Of a DNA stretch of 64,000 nt, positions 1-8,516 are shown piece by piece; within the stretch, counting starts at the first letter, position 1, and every line of letters begins with the position of its first letter. Where the stretch lies: the NCBI RefSeq assembly GCF_000741285.1, contig NZ_JGZE01000010.1, positions 159,004 through 223,003 on the forward strand. Direction: 5' to 3'. The notes beneath the pieces are model-generated. The model searched no databases, was not told where the DNA came from, and saw only the letters and a program-made list of their open reading frames with translations. The stretch comes from Bifidobacterium mongoliense DSM 21395 (GTDB taxonomy: Bacteria; Actinomycetota; Actinomycetes; Actinomycetales; Bifidobacteriaceae). Both the position numbers and the translations under genes were made by a program.

Positions 1-1338
1 ACTGGGCGCATTGCGGAACTCGGGGGTGAGCAACGCTTCGGACTCCCGCTCGTCGAAGACCTTGGCCTGGCCGATGAAGCTCTCCTCGGCCGGCGCGAGA
101 TTCGCGTAGAGATGCCACGCGCCGTGGAAGGTCTTGCCCTTGCACCAGCGGGCGATGGCATGACGCATGCCGGCGGGCAGATGGGTGAGCATGCGGGTGA
201 CGACCTTGATGGTCTTCGATCGCGTGTGCACCCCGTAGTCGATGTACCCGGCGAACAGCTCGTCGGCCCCTTCGCCGCTCAGCACGACGCGCAGGTCCTG
301 GGAGGCCAGCTTGGAAAGGAAGAACAGCGGCACGCAGGAGGGGTTGGAGTCGGGTTCATCGAGGTACCACTGGATCTGCGGGAAGTAGGAGAACGACTCC
401 TGCTCGCCGAGCTCCTCCGAGGTGTTGTTCAATCCGATGAGGTCGGCCAGTTCCTTCGCCTGCTTGGACTCGTTGTAGGTGCCCTTGCCGAATCCGACCG
501 AGTACGTGTGCTCGGGCCGGGCGACGGCCGCGACGTAGCTGGAGTCCACGCCGCTGGAGAGGAAGGAACCGACCTCGACATCGGCGATCTGGTGATGCGC
601 CACGGAATCCTTGACCGTGTCGTCGATCGAATCGACGAGGTCGTCGAGGTTCTGCCGGGTTTCGCCGAAGGCCGGATCCCAGTATTCGTGGATGTCCATC
701 GTGCCGTTGCGGTAGGTGAAGTAGTGCCCCTCCTTGAGCTTGAAGACGCCCTTGAAGAAGGTCTCGTCAAGCGCCGGGTACTGGAAGGTCATATACGGTT
801 TGAGCGCGCTGGTATTGAGTTCCTTGACGAAATCGGGGTGCTGCAGCAGGCTCTTGATCTCGGAGGCGTACATGAAGGTGCCATTCATCGTGGCGTAGTA
901 GAACGGCTTGATGCCGAAGTGATCGCGGGCCCCGAACAGCTCGTTGGTGGCGCTGTTCCAGATGACGAAGGCGAACATGCCGCGCAGACGATTGAGCACG
1001 CCGGCGCCCCACTGCTCGTAGCCGTGCAGGATCACCTCGGTGTCGCACTTCGTGGTGAACTCATGGCCGAGGGCGATGAGCTGCTCGCGCAACGGCTGGT
1101 AGTTGTAGATCTCGCCGTTGAACGTGATGGCCATGGTGTGGTCTTCGTTGTGGATGGGCTGGTCTCCGCCGCGAAGGTCGATGATGCTCAGGCGCCGGAA
1201 TCCCAACGCCGCGTGCTCATCGACGTGATGCCCCTCGGAATCGGGGCCGCGGTGGGCGATGATATCGGTCATGCGCTTGAGCACCGGACATTTGACGTCG
1301 ATCGGCTCATCGTTGACGAATCCTGCTATTCCGCACAT
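1..1338 (-). CDS. asnB: Asparagine synthase (glutamine-hydrolysing), C-terminus cut by window edge
   Basis: Makes asparagine from aspartate, ATP and glutamine in the cytosol. The visible 446 codons begin MCGIAGF, so Cys2 is the class II glutamine amidotransferase nucleophile once Met is removed. They continue through RGPDSEG and FNGEIYNY of the glutaminase domain into the synthetase domain with its PP-loop SSGVDSS. The start at 1338 has a purine-rich GAAAGAGGAA ribosome binding site. The rest of the synthetase domain runs off the left edge. It is transcribed in the same direction as the spermidine synthase-like gene but 170 bp downstream of it, so a separate promoter is likely. Confidence 0.95.
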   Translation of the reverse strand, partial: MCGIAGFVNDEPIDVKCPVLKRMTDIIAHRGPDSEGHHVDEHAALGFRRLSIIDLRGGDQPIHNEDHTMAITFNGEIYNYQPLREQLIALGHEFTTKCDTEVILHGYEQWGAGVLNRLRGMFAFVIWNSATNELFGARDHFGIKPFYYATMNGTFMYASEIKSLLQHPDFVKELNTSALKPYMTFQYPALDETFFKGVFKLKEGHYFTYRNGTMDIHEYWDPAFGETRQNLDDLVDSIDDTVKDSVAHHQIADVEVGSFLSSGVDSSYVAAVARPEHTYSVGFGKGTYNESKQAKELADLIGLNNTSEELGEQESFSYFPQIQWYLDEPDSNPSCVPLFFLSKLASQDLRVVLSGEGADELFAGYIDYGVHTRSKTIKVVTRMLTHLPAGMRHAIARWCKGKTFHGAWHLYANLAPAEESFIGQAKVFDERESEALLTPEFRNAPS

Positions 1339-1459
1339 ACTCGCGTTCCTCTTTCATCTTGCATCGCTGAAACGACCCATCAGCGCAATACTCCTGCAAC
1401 ACAGGTGTCGTATCCGCACCAAGCCCCTCGGGCCACGCCCCGGGTGTGGGCTAGCACCC

Positions 1460-1487
1460 AGCGTAACACCCGCAGTTGAGCGGGCAA
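1460..1487 (-). promoter_or_regulatory. Candidate asnB promoter
   Basis: On the minus strand TTGCCC is followed after 16 bp by TACGCT, about 120 bp upstream of the asnB start. The match to -35/-10 consensus is moderate and only position supports it. Confidence 0.3.
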
Positions 1488-1508
1488 GGTCGCGCGCACC
1501 GCAGACCC

Positions 1509-3173
1509 TCATCGCATATCGAGCAATCCCTGGGGTCCCTTGGTGCGCACGATCTCACGGTACGGGCCGGCCTGCCGCGCGATGAGCTCGTCGATGGCAC
1601 GCATGCCGAGCAGCTCGACCGGCGCCCTGTCATCGGTGAGCACCCGGGCGCCCGTCTGCGGTCGCGGTACGGCCACCAATCTCGACGCAACACCCTCCAA
1701 TACGCCCCCGAGTTCCTCGGCATGGGCCGAACCGTGGGCGCCTGCGCGCAGCCGTGCGGCGGCGCGTTCCGACGACATCACGCCGGCGCGTTCCCCCAGC
1801 GCCGGCACGCGGGCGAACAGTTCCCGGTTCGTGGTGCCCGGCACATCGGCCGTCAGCATCGCGTCGTGGCCGAACACGACGGCGATGGTGTCGGTCAGGG
1901 CCGCGTTGATCGAATCCCTGCCGTCGGAGATCATGTTCATGTTCACGACCATCACGCCGCCCGGATTGAGATGGCGCCGCACGAGCTCGAAGAACTCCGT
2001 GGAGCTCATCTGGAAGGGGATGGTGATGTCCTGATACGCGTCGACCATGATCACGTCGTATCTCCCGGAACTCGCGTGCAGCCACGCCCTGCCGTCGTAG
2101 GTGCTGACGGGGATGTCGCCAGGCTCGTCGAAGTACCGGTGCGCCAGATCGGTGATGCGTTGGTCGATCTCCACTCCGGTGATGCGCATGTCGGGATGGT
2201 ATCGCCGCAGCTGGCGGGCGTAAGTGCCGGTGCCCATGCCCAGGATGAGCGCCGAACCGGCTCGCCCGGCCAGCGCCGGCGCCGCCAACGCCGTGTCGTA
2301 GTACATGCCGGTGGGACCGGGATTATCGGTCGTGACGGATTGCACGCCGAAGAGGACGTTCGTCGACAGTATGGTGCGGTCCGACAGACGCTTGACCTGC
2401 AGATAGTTGTAGATCGACTCCCCCTCGTGCGCCAGATCCTTCTCCCAGAACGCGAATCCGCTCTGCGGGGAGGCCACGGCCGAGACGACGAACAGGACGG
2501 CCGCCAGCGAGGCCATGACCGGCCGCGCGCGGGAAGCGATGAAGTAGGCGAGCGCGAGGGCGAGCAGCAGGCCGGAGAAGATGAGGAACGTCACGAAGGT
2601 GCCGACGGCGGGGATGGTGACGAATGTCGGCAGGAAGGTGCCCAGTATCGACCCGATGGTGTTGCAGGCGCTCAGCCTGCCGACCACCGTGGCGTTGTCG
2701 TCCAGCGAGTCCGTGGCGTTTTTGACCAGGCCGGGCGTGACCGTGCCGAGCAGGAACAGCGGGGGGACGAAGACGATCATGCAGCTGATGAAGGCCGCGA
2801 CGACGAGGAAATTCGTTGATACGGTGACGATGAGCAGCCCCGACACGGCGATGATGACGTATTTGCCGACCAACGGTATCAGGGCGATCCACACGGCCGC
2901 CGCCAGGATGCGCGTGTAGATGCGATCGGGGTCGGGGTTGCGGTCGGACTGTCGGCCTCCCCAGATGCTGCCCAGCGCCAACGCGATCATGATGGTGCCG
3001 ATGATGATGGTCCACACGATCTGCGAGCTGGAGAAATACGGCGCCAGCAACCGCGATGCGCCGAGTTCCGCGGCCATGACCGCCATGCCGGAGAAGAACT
3101 CCGTGACGTACAGGAACAGCGTGGAACGCAGGATCGGACGGTCCCTGCGGGTTACGATTCGTGTGCCGGCCAT
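1509..3173 (-). CDS. Membrane-fused spermidine synthase-like protein
   Basis: 554 residues from the ATG at 3173, which has GAGAGGA six bases upstream; an in-frame GTG lies 30 bases earlier without a clear site. The N-terminal ~220 residues form about seven hydrophobic segments. The C-terminal ~300 residues are a spermidine synthase-type Rossmann fold with LILGMGTGTYARQL as the nucleotide-binding loop and YDVIMVDAYQ carrying the gatekeeper aspartate. Fused transporter/aminopropyltransferase-like proteins are common in actinobacteria, but their substrate is usually unproven, so true polyamine synthesis is not assured. Divergent from thiN with only about 60 bp between them. Confidence 0.8.
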   Translation of the reverse strand: MAGTRIVTRRDRPILRSTLFLYVTEFFSGMAVMAAELGASRLLAPYFSSSQIVWTIIIGTIMIALALGSIWGGRQSDRNPDPDRIYTRILAAAVWIALIPLVGKYVIIAVSGLLIVTVSTNFLVVAAFISCMIVFVPPLFLLGTVTPGLVKNATDSLDDNATVVGRLSACNTIGSILGTFLPTFVTIPAVGTFVTFLIFSGLLLALALAYFIASRARPVMASLAAVLFVVSAVASPQSGFAFWEKDLAHEGESIYNYLQVKRLSDRTILSTNVLFGVQSVTTDNPGPTGMYYDTALAAPALAGRAGSALILGMGTGTYARQLRRYHPDMRITGVEIDQRITDLAHRYFDEPGDIPVSTYDGRAWLHASSGRYDVIMVDAYQDITIPFQMSSTEFFELVRRHLNPGGVMVVNMNMISDGRDSINAALTDTIAVVFGHDAMLTADVPGTTNRELFARVPALGERAGVMSSERAAARLRAGAHGSAHAEELGGVLEGVASRLVAVPRPQTGARVLTDDRAPVELLGMRAIDELIARQAGPYREIVRTKGPQGLLDMR

Positions 3174-3220
3174 GCTCGTCCTCTCGTTCGCGTACGGCAA
3201 CACTATCCCATCCCGGGCGT

Positions 3221-3226
3221 TAGAGT
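3221..3226 (+). promoter_or_regulatory. -10-like hexamer for leaderless thiN mRNA
   Basis: TAGAGT ends six bases before the thiN ATG at 3233, which would put the transcription start on the start codon. No ribosome binding site is needed in that case. Confidence 0.4.
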
Positions 3227-3232
3227 GGGGGC

Positions 3233-4090
3233 ATGCACGACACCACGCGGCAATGTCTCATTCTGGCGGCCGGAGAGTATTACCCCTCGACCGGGCCGGC
3301 GTTGCGCGCCCTGGCCGAATCGGGGGGCGTGAACCCGCACGACGATGCCCGTGATGCGGGGCCGTTGATCATCGCCGCGGACGGCGGTTTCGACCACGCC
3401 CACGCCCTGGGGCTGCCCGTGGACCTGCTCATCGGGGACTTCGACTCGATCCACGACCGCCCGCACGCCGGTGAACGCATGGTACGCCTGCCCTCGCAGA
3501 AGGACGATTCGGACGCCCTGGCGGCAGTCAAGGCCGGCTGGGCCCGCGGGGCCCGCGATTTCCACATCTTCGGATCGCTCGGCGGCCGCATCGACCACAC
3601 CATCGCGAACATCCAGATGACCGCGATGCTCGCGCACTGCGACGCCTCCTGCTACCTGTACGGCGATGATGCCGTCGTCACCGCCATCTGCGACGCCGCG
3701 CTCCACCTGTCTGCGGTGGACGAGTGTCCTCCGGGCCGCTCACGCATGGTCTCCGTCTTCTCGCATTCGGACATCTCCCGCGACGTCAACGAATCGGGCA
3801 TGGCCTATACGCTGCACCACGCCACGATGGACAACGGCACCGTACGCGGCCTGAGCAACGAGCTGGTCGACGACCAAGCGGCCACGATCGACGTACACGA
3901 CGGCACGCTGCTGGTGACCTTCCCGCCACGTGCCGTTCCGGTGAGCGTGCTGCGGTATCGCACGCACGGCGGAGCGCCGGGCGCGTTGAACACGCATGTC
4001 TCCGATGCGCTGGTGCACCGCCCTGAGCCATCGCGCCGGCACGACGGGGCACAGGTACGCGACACGGAACGAAACGAGGCAACGATATGA
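3233..4090 (+). CDS. thiN: Thiamine pyrophosphokinase
   Basis: Transfers pyrophosphate from ATP to thiamine to give the cofactor thiamine diphosphate. The 285-residue protein shows the family motifs AADGG, LLIGDFDSI (metal-binding aspartates), SQKDDSDAL and GSLGGRIDHTIANI in the right order. The C-terminal ~40 residues are a low-complexity extension. No convincing ribosome binding site precedes the ATG, but a -10-like TAGAGT lies six bases upstream. The stop codon overlaps the next gene (ATGA), so the two are probably translationally coupled. Confidence 0.9.
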   Translation: MHDTTRQCLILAAGEYYPSTGPALRALAESGGVNPHDDARDAGPLIIAADGGFDHAHALGLPVDLLIGDFDSIHDRPHAGERMVRLPSQKDDSDALAAVKAGWARGARDFHIFGSLGGRIDHTIANIQMTAMLAHCDASCYLYGDDAVVTAICDAALHLSAVDECPPGRSRMVSVFSHSDISRDVNESGMAYTLHHATMDNGTVRGLSNELVDDQAATIDVHDGTLLVTFPPRAVPVSVLRYRTHGGAPGALNTHVSDALVHRPEPSRRHDGAQVRDTERNEATI

Positions 4091-4647
4091 CGAAAACGAC
4101 GAACGACATGACCCGTATGACGGGAGCGCTGGATATGGCGGGCGCGAAGACCGCCACGGCCAACGACACGGCGGCGAAGGCGACCACCGGGCGGACTCGA
4201 GCCACCTCGGCGAGCGTGGGCGGCTCGCCTGCCGAGGCGGGACAACCGACCGAGGCGACGCGCCGCGGGGACGGCATCACGTTCATCTGCTATTCGCGCT
4301 GCTCGACCTGCGCCAAGGCCCGCCGTTGGCTCGACGAGCACGGGGTGTCCTACACCTCCCGCGACATCGTGACCGACCGGCCGAACGTGCGCGAACTGAC
4401 CTCCTGGTTCCATGCCAGCGGGTTGCCGTTGCGCCGCATGTTCAACACCTCGGGCCAGCGCTACCGCGCCCTGGGACTCAAGGACCGGCTCGGCTCCATG
4501 AGCGAGGACGAGGCCCTGACCCTCTTGGCGAGCGATGGCATGCTGGTCAAGCGCCCGCTCGTTGTGAGCGCGCACGGCATATTGGTCGGTTTTCAGCCGA
4601 AGGCATGGGGCACCGCCCTGTCAAGTACAGGTGACGCATTAGAGTAG
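4087..4647 (+). CDS. ArsC/Spx-family thioredoxin-fold protein
   Basis: 186 residues. After a ~60-residue Thr/Ala-rich, probably disordered N-terminus comes a thioredoxin-like ArsC/Spx domain with FICYSRCSTCAKARRWL near residues 66-82, which holds a CxxC redox pair. The later LVKRPLVV segment matches the family's conserved C-terminal strand. Members include arsenate reductases and the Spx regulator. No arsenic genes are nearby, so arsenate reduction is not implied. The long N-terminal tail is unusual, and a downstream start cannot be excluded. It overlaps thiN by 4 bp. Confidence 0.75.
   Translation: MTKTTNDMTRMTGALDMAGAKTATANDTAAKATTGRTRATSASVGGSPAEAGQPTEATRRGDGITFICYSRCSTCAKARRWLDEHGVSYTSRDIVTDRPNVRELTSWFHASGLPLRRMFNTSGQRYRALGLKDRLGSMSEDEALTLLASDGMLVKRPLVVSAHGILVGFQPKAWGTALSSTGDALE
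4618..4645 (+). promoter_or_regulatory. Candidate gap promoter
   Basis: CTGTCA and TAGAGT are separated by 16 bp, ending about 70 bp upstream of the gap start codon. Weak -35; proposed from position and spacing only. Confidence 0.33.
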
Positions 4648-4716
4648 AGCTGTTGGTAAACCAAGGACGGGGCGCGCAGGTGCGTGCCCGAGCCCTCAAT
4701 CCCAAGGGAGACATCT

Positions 4717-5772
4717 ATGACAGTTAAGATTGGTATCAATGGCTTCGGACGCATCGGGCGTCTTGCCTTCCGTCGCATTCTCAAGCTTCAGGAGCGCGGT
4801 GGAGAAGCCAGCGGCATCGAGGTCGCGGCCATCAATGATCTGACGACCCCGTCGATGCTCGCCTACCTGCTGAAGTACGACAGCACCCATGGCGTTTTCC
4901 GCCATGACGACGGATCCCTGTACGACGTCGAGTCGACCGACACCGGCATCGTTGTGGACGGCAAGGCCTACACGGTCTACGCCGAAAAGGACGCCAGCAA
5001 CCTGCCGTGGGTCAAGAACGACGGTGTCGAGTTCGTGCTCGAGTGCACCGGCTTCTACACCTCCGCCGCGAAGTCCCAGGCCCACCTGAACGCCGGCGTC
5101 AAGAAGGTCCTCATCTCCGCCCCCGCCAAGGATGACGTCACCCCGACCGTCGTGGCCGGCGTGAACGACGACATTCTCAAGCCGGAGGACAACATCGTCT
5201 CCGCCGGTTCGTGCACCACCAACTCCCTGGCCGCCATGGTCAAGACGCTGGACGAGCACTTCGGCATCGAGGCCGCCTTCATGACGACCATCCACGCCTA
5301 CACCGGCACCCAGATGATCCTCGACGGACCGCGCTTCCCCAAGGGCCGCAACAACCGTGCCGCCGCCATCAACACCATCGCGCACTCCACCGGCGCCGCC
5401 AAGGCGATCGGCAAGGTCGTGCCTTCGGTCGATGGCAAGGTTCAGGGCCACGCGCAGCGCGTCGCCGTTCCTGACGGCTCGGTCACCGAGCTGACCTCCG
5501 TGCTGAAGAAGTCGGTCACCGCCGACGAGATCAACAAGGTCTTCAAGGACGAGTACGCCGACTGCGCCACCTACGGCTACAACGACGAGGGCATCGTGAC
5601 CTCCGACATCATCGGCGACACCCACGGTGGCGTCTTCGATCCGACGCAGACCGCGGTCAACGCGGTGAACGGCACCAACCTGGTGCGCACCGTCGCCTTC
5701 TACGACAACGAGAACGGCTTCACCTGCAACATGATTCGCACGCTGCTGAAGTTCGCCGAGGTTGCCGCCTGA
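4717..5772 (+). CDS. gap: Glyceraldehyde-3-phosphate dehydrogenase
   Basis: NAD-dependent oxidation and phosphorylation of glyceraldehyde 3-phosphate in the lower part of the bifid shunt and glycolysis. 351 residues. The N-terminal NAD fold [10 protein letters not shown] is at residues 6-15, and the catalytic cysteine is C166 within SAGSCTTNS. The start ATG at 4717 has AAGGGAG seven bases upstream. Codon choice is strongly biased towards C- and G-ending codons, as expected for a highly expressed gene. A strong hairpin without a U tract follows. Confidence 0.97.
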   Translation: MTVKIGINGFGRIGRLAFRRILKLQERGGEASGIEVAAINDLTTPSMLAYLLKYDSTHGVFRHDDGSLYDVESTDTGIVVDGKAYTVYAEKDASNLPWVKNDGVEFVLECTGFYTSAAKSQAHLNAGVKKVLISAPAKDDVTPTVVAGVNDDILKPEDNIVSAGSCTTNSLAAMVKTLDEHFGIEAAFMTTIHAYTGTQMILDGPRFPKGRNNRAAAINTIAHSTGAAKAIGKVVPSVDGKVQGHAQRVAVPDGSVTELTSVLKKSVTADEINKVFKDEYADCATYGYNDEGIVTSDIIGDTHGGVFDPTQTAVNAVNGTNLVRTVAFYDNENGFTCNMIRTLLKFAEVAA

Positions 5773-5830
5773 GTGGCGTCATATGACGCCATATGACGCG
5801 GTAGGTTCCGGACCCGCCGCGTCATGACCC

Positions 5831-5866
5831 GAACGGGCCCCATGTCCAACGACATGGGGCCCGTTC
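5831..5866 (+). terminator. Perfect 16-bp hairpin after gap, no U tract
   Basis: Arm GAACGGGCCCCATGTC at 5831-5846, loop CAAC, then the exact inverse complement at 5851-5866. There is no run of T after it, like other actinobacterial intrinsic terminators. A smaller perfect palindrome, GGCGTCATATGACGCC, lies just after the gap stop codon. Confidence 0.7.
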
Positions 5867-5890
5867 CGTCATATGGTGTACAACCGAGGC

Positions 5891-6400
5891 ATGAGCAAAC
5901 GCAAGCATCACGAACCGAAAACGGCATCCACTCCGGCGACCTCGCAGCTGACCGCAGCGGGCATCGACTTCCAGGTCCTGGAATACGAGCATGACCCGGA
6001 TCACATGGATCAGGGCTACGGCATCGAGGCCGCGGCACGACTCGGCATCGACCCCAAACACGTCTACAAGACGCTCATGGCCGACCTCGGCCATGAACGC
6101 GTCATCGCCGTCGTGCCGGTCGACGGCCACCTCGACCTCAAAGCCCTCGCGGCCAGTGTCGGGGCGAAGAAGGCGGTGATGGCCGATCCGGCCACCGCAC
6201 AACGCGAAAGCGGATACGTGCTCGGCGGCATCTCCCCCTTCGGCCAGCGCACCCGCCACCGCATCGTGCTGGATGCCGGAGCCCTAGACGCCGACCGCAT
6301 CGTGGTCTCGGGGGGCAAACGCGGTTTCGACGTTTCCCTCAAGCCGCAAGACCTCATCGCCGTACTCGACGCCGTCACCGCGCCTTTGAGCACCTGGTGA
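5891..6400 (+). CDS. ybaK: YbaK/EbsC-family Cys-tRNA(Pro) deacylase
   Basis: 169 residues from the ATG at 5891; an in-frame ATG at 5873 is possible but lies close to the terminator hairpin. The YbaK/EbsC fold is clear: HVYKTLMAD contains the catalytic lysine, followed by VIAVVPVDGHLDLK, GGISPFGQ and SGGKRGFDV. The family hydrolyses cysteine wrongly attached to tRNA(Pro). The N-terminal ~25 residues are basic and variable. It stands alone between the gap terminator and the epimerase gene. Confidence 0.88.
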   Translation: MSKRKHHEPKTASTPATSQLTAAGIDFQVLEYEHDPDHMDQGYGIEAAARLGIDPKHVYKTLMADLGHERVIAVVPVDGHLDLKALAASVGAKKAVMADPATAQRESGYVLGGISPFGQRTRHRIVLDAGALDADRIVVSGGKRGFDVSLKPQDLIAVLDAVTAPLSTW

Positions 6401-6478
6401 CACCTCGCCCGCGCAACAGCCGCGGCTGAGGTACAGTGATGGTCGATACCACCCAATATCGCACATGGAAGTGAAGAT

Positions 6479-7482
6479 ATGAAACGTCCGACCACCACCT
6501 CACCGATTACAATCCTGCCCCCACGTTCGGGACAGCAGTTCACCATCACCCACGGTGATTACCGCGCGGTAATCACGGAACTGGGTGCCACGCTGCGTTC
6601 CTTGACCTATCGAAGCGCGGACGTCATCGTCCCATGGGCCCCAATGACGTGGTGCCCTGCTGCAACGGCCAGCTGCTCATCCCCTTCCCCAACCGCATCG
6701 AAGCCGGCACCTACGTCTTCCGGGGGAAGAGCTATCAGCTGCCGATCGACGAACATGACCGCAACACCGCCATCCACGGGTACGGATACCGGGCGTATTG
6801 GACCCTGGTCCGTCTGGAGGAGGATCTGGTCGAGCTCTCCTGGCGGGTGCCCGACATGGTCGGCTATCCCTTCGACGTGGTCGTCACCTCGACCTGCCGA
6901 CTTGCCGGGGACGGCCTGCATTGGAGCGTGAGCGCCACGAACCACGGCGACGAGGCCGCGCCGTGGGCCATGGCCATCCACCCATGGCTGGCCAACGGAT
7001 TCGACGGATACGGCGATGCGATCGACGGACAGAACGCGCAGTGCACGGCGTCGATTCCCGCCGACACTCACGTCACGGTCGACGACAACCTCATCCCCAC
7101 CGGCACCGAGCCCGTGGACGGCACGAAATACGACCTGAGAACACCCACCGCACTCACCAACCAGCCTTTCGACGACGCCTGGACCGATGTGCATCACGAT
7201 GCCGACGGCTTCACGACCGCGGTGTTCAGCAGACCCGACGGGATGCTCATCACCGTCACGGGAGATCGGAGCATCACCTCGTTCCAGATGTGCACCGGCA
7301 CGGGATTCCCCGAGACGGCCCATCCCTCAGGAGTCGCCATCGAGCCGCAGACCGCCTATGCCAACGCCTTCAACACCGGCAGGGACCTCATAGCGCTGGA
7401 GCCGGGAGCCACCACGGACACCCATCTACGCCTGGCAGCGACGTACGGTCCGATCGACCAAGGTCGCGGCGGTGTGCGATAA
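6479..7482 (+). pseudogene. galM: Aldose 1-epimerase (mutarotase), one-base frameshift
   Basis: The reading frame from 6479 (ribosome site GGAAGTGAAG) gives a mutarotase N-terminus up to SADVIVPW. The rest, from PNDVVPCCNGQLLIPFPNRI to the stop at 7482, is in another frame. Adding one G to the GGG run at 6636-6638 would join them into a protein of about 334 residues. The downstream part keeps AIHPWL and GVAIEPQTAYANA, which hold the family's catalytic His and Glu. It would interconvert alpha and beta anomers of galactose or glucose. Either a genuine inactivating deletion or a sequencing error in a homopolymer; the otherwise intact sequence favours a recent event or an error. Confidence 0.85.
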
Positions 7483-7521
7483 TCCCCTATGCCATTAACT
7501 GTTGATCAAAAGGAGTCCATC

Positions 7522-7596
7522 ATGGGTATGCGCGGACGCAAGCGCAAAGATCGCCGCAAGAAGGCCGCCAATCACGGCAAAAGGCCCAATGCCTGA
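7522..7596 (+). CDS. Large-subunit ribosomal protein bL37
   Basis: A 24-residue, extremely basic peptide that starts MGMRGRKRKDRR and ends ANHGKRPNA, preceded by AAAAGGAG nine bases upstream. The RGRK start and NHGKRPN ending match the small actinobacterial protein bL37 first recognised in mycobacterial 50S structures. It is followed by a strong hairpin, so it is probably a single-gene transcript. It is short enough that automatic gene callers often miss it. Confidence 0.85.
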   Translation: MGMRGRKRKDRRKKAANHGKRPNA

Positions 7597-7634
7597 TTCT
7601 TGCTTCAGTCTCGGATGATTATCCGTACTGAACC

Positions 7635-7690
7635 ACGAACCCCCTTCGACCCGTCATGTCACGGCATGATGATGTCCGAAGGGGGTTCGT
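7635..7690 (+). terminator. Hairpin terminator after bL37
   Basis: ACGAACCCCCTTCG at 7635-7648 pairs perfectly with 7677-7690 across a 28-nt loop that contains a second, weaker CATG-rich helix. No U tract. Confidence 0.65.
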
Positions 7691-8005
7691 CGTATATTCG
7701 AGTTCCATTCTCGCTGTACCCATGTTGCATCCGCGTTGCATCCATGTTGCACCCTCGGTCCGCTCTCACCGCATCCTCGTTCCATTGCGCTCCATTCCTG
7801 CTGCACCCCGCTGCATCGGCTTCATGGTTTGAAGTGTGGCCGCGTATCCTATCTTGGCCGTTCCACTGACCGGCATGTCGAAGTGCGAGTAGTGGCTCTG
7901 GCGTCATTCGTGGAGTACGAGCCAGGAATTATGTGGCATATGGGGATTCAGACTGCTTCCCGGTCGATGTGGTCGGAGAATGGAACGTTACATCCCATTG
8001 CCGTA

Positions 8006-8077
8006 AGACAAGTCGGGTGATAGCGAAAATCAACCGCGGAATATGGCCCCTCGATTTTCGTATCACCCGACTTGTCT
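8006..8077. repeat. 25-bp inverted repeat heading the 21-bp array
   Basis: Left arm 8006-8031 and right arm 8053-8077 are complementary over 25 bp, apart from one extra G in the left arm, with a 21-nt loop. The right arm overlaps the first unit of the downstream tandem array, so the left arm is an inverted copy of a repeat unit. Confidence 0.85.
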
Positions 8078-8292
8078 ACGCGAATCGTCGACTTGTGTCG
8101 GTGAATCGACGTTCCTTGTCAGTGAATCGACGACCCTCGGCGGCCAACCGTCGACTTGCGTCCGTGAATCGACGTTCCTTGTCAACCAATCATCGACTTG
8201 CGTTCGTGAATCGTCGATTTTGCCCGACCAATCGTCGACTTGCGTCGCCGAATCGGCCACCCGTGTCATTCAATCGTCGACTTCTGTCCGCC
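8062..8292. repeat. Degenerate 21-bp tandem repeat, about 11 units
   Basis: Units of exactly 21 bp start at 8062, 8083, 8104 and so on to 8272, most beginning AATCGTCGACTTG or AATCGACGTTCC. The two subtypes partly alternate. The period is a multiple of three, so it reads through as a heptad (NRR-L-x-S-V-like) on the plus strand and as another heptad on the minus strand. Neither frame has a credible start, so I treat it as non-coding. It has no CRISPR-like spacers. Confidence 0.85.
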
Positions 8293-8516
8293 AAGCACCG
8301 GGATACGGGCAGGTTGTGCTTATCCTTGCCCCTTGGCGATCAGTGAGTTTGGATTCGGGGCATCGGTGCGCAATTCGTTCCAGTCCACCGCAACGCCCCT
8401 GCGCCGACATGTGCCAACGTGTGTGGACGTGTTGACCATGTCGACGTTCGCAGTAGCATCGAATACACACTACCCATGGAATGCAGGATGCAGGGCCGTT
8501 ACGCACACGCGCATAT

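Larger units (their letters stand above)
7691..8516. other. Gene-poor region with repeats; no supported gene
   Basis: No reading frame here has a ribosome binding site together with family similarity. The first part (about 7715-7815) is rich in scattered GTTGCATCC-like words. The middle holds a long inverted repeat (8006-8077) and a 21-bp repeat array (8062-8292). The rest, to the end of the anti-sigma-like gene at 8517, shows nothing I recognise. Confidence 0.6.

Noticed and set aside
112..1479. 455-codon open frame on the plus strand over asnB
   Set aside because: It is antisense to a clear asparagine synthase and shows no family features; high G+C makes long opposite-strand frames common.
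8062..8292. CRISPR array
   Set aside because: Units abut one another with no unique spacers, are diverged, and no cas genes are present.
7933..8346. Heptad-repeat protein encoded by the 21-bp array
   Set aside because: No ribosome binding site, and both strands are equally open because the period is a multiple of three; no way to prefer coding.
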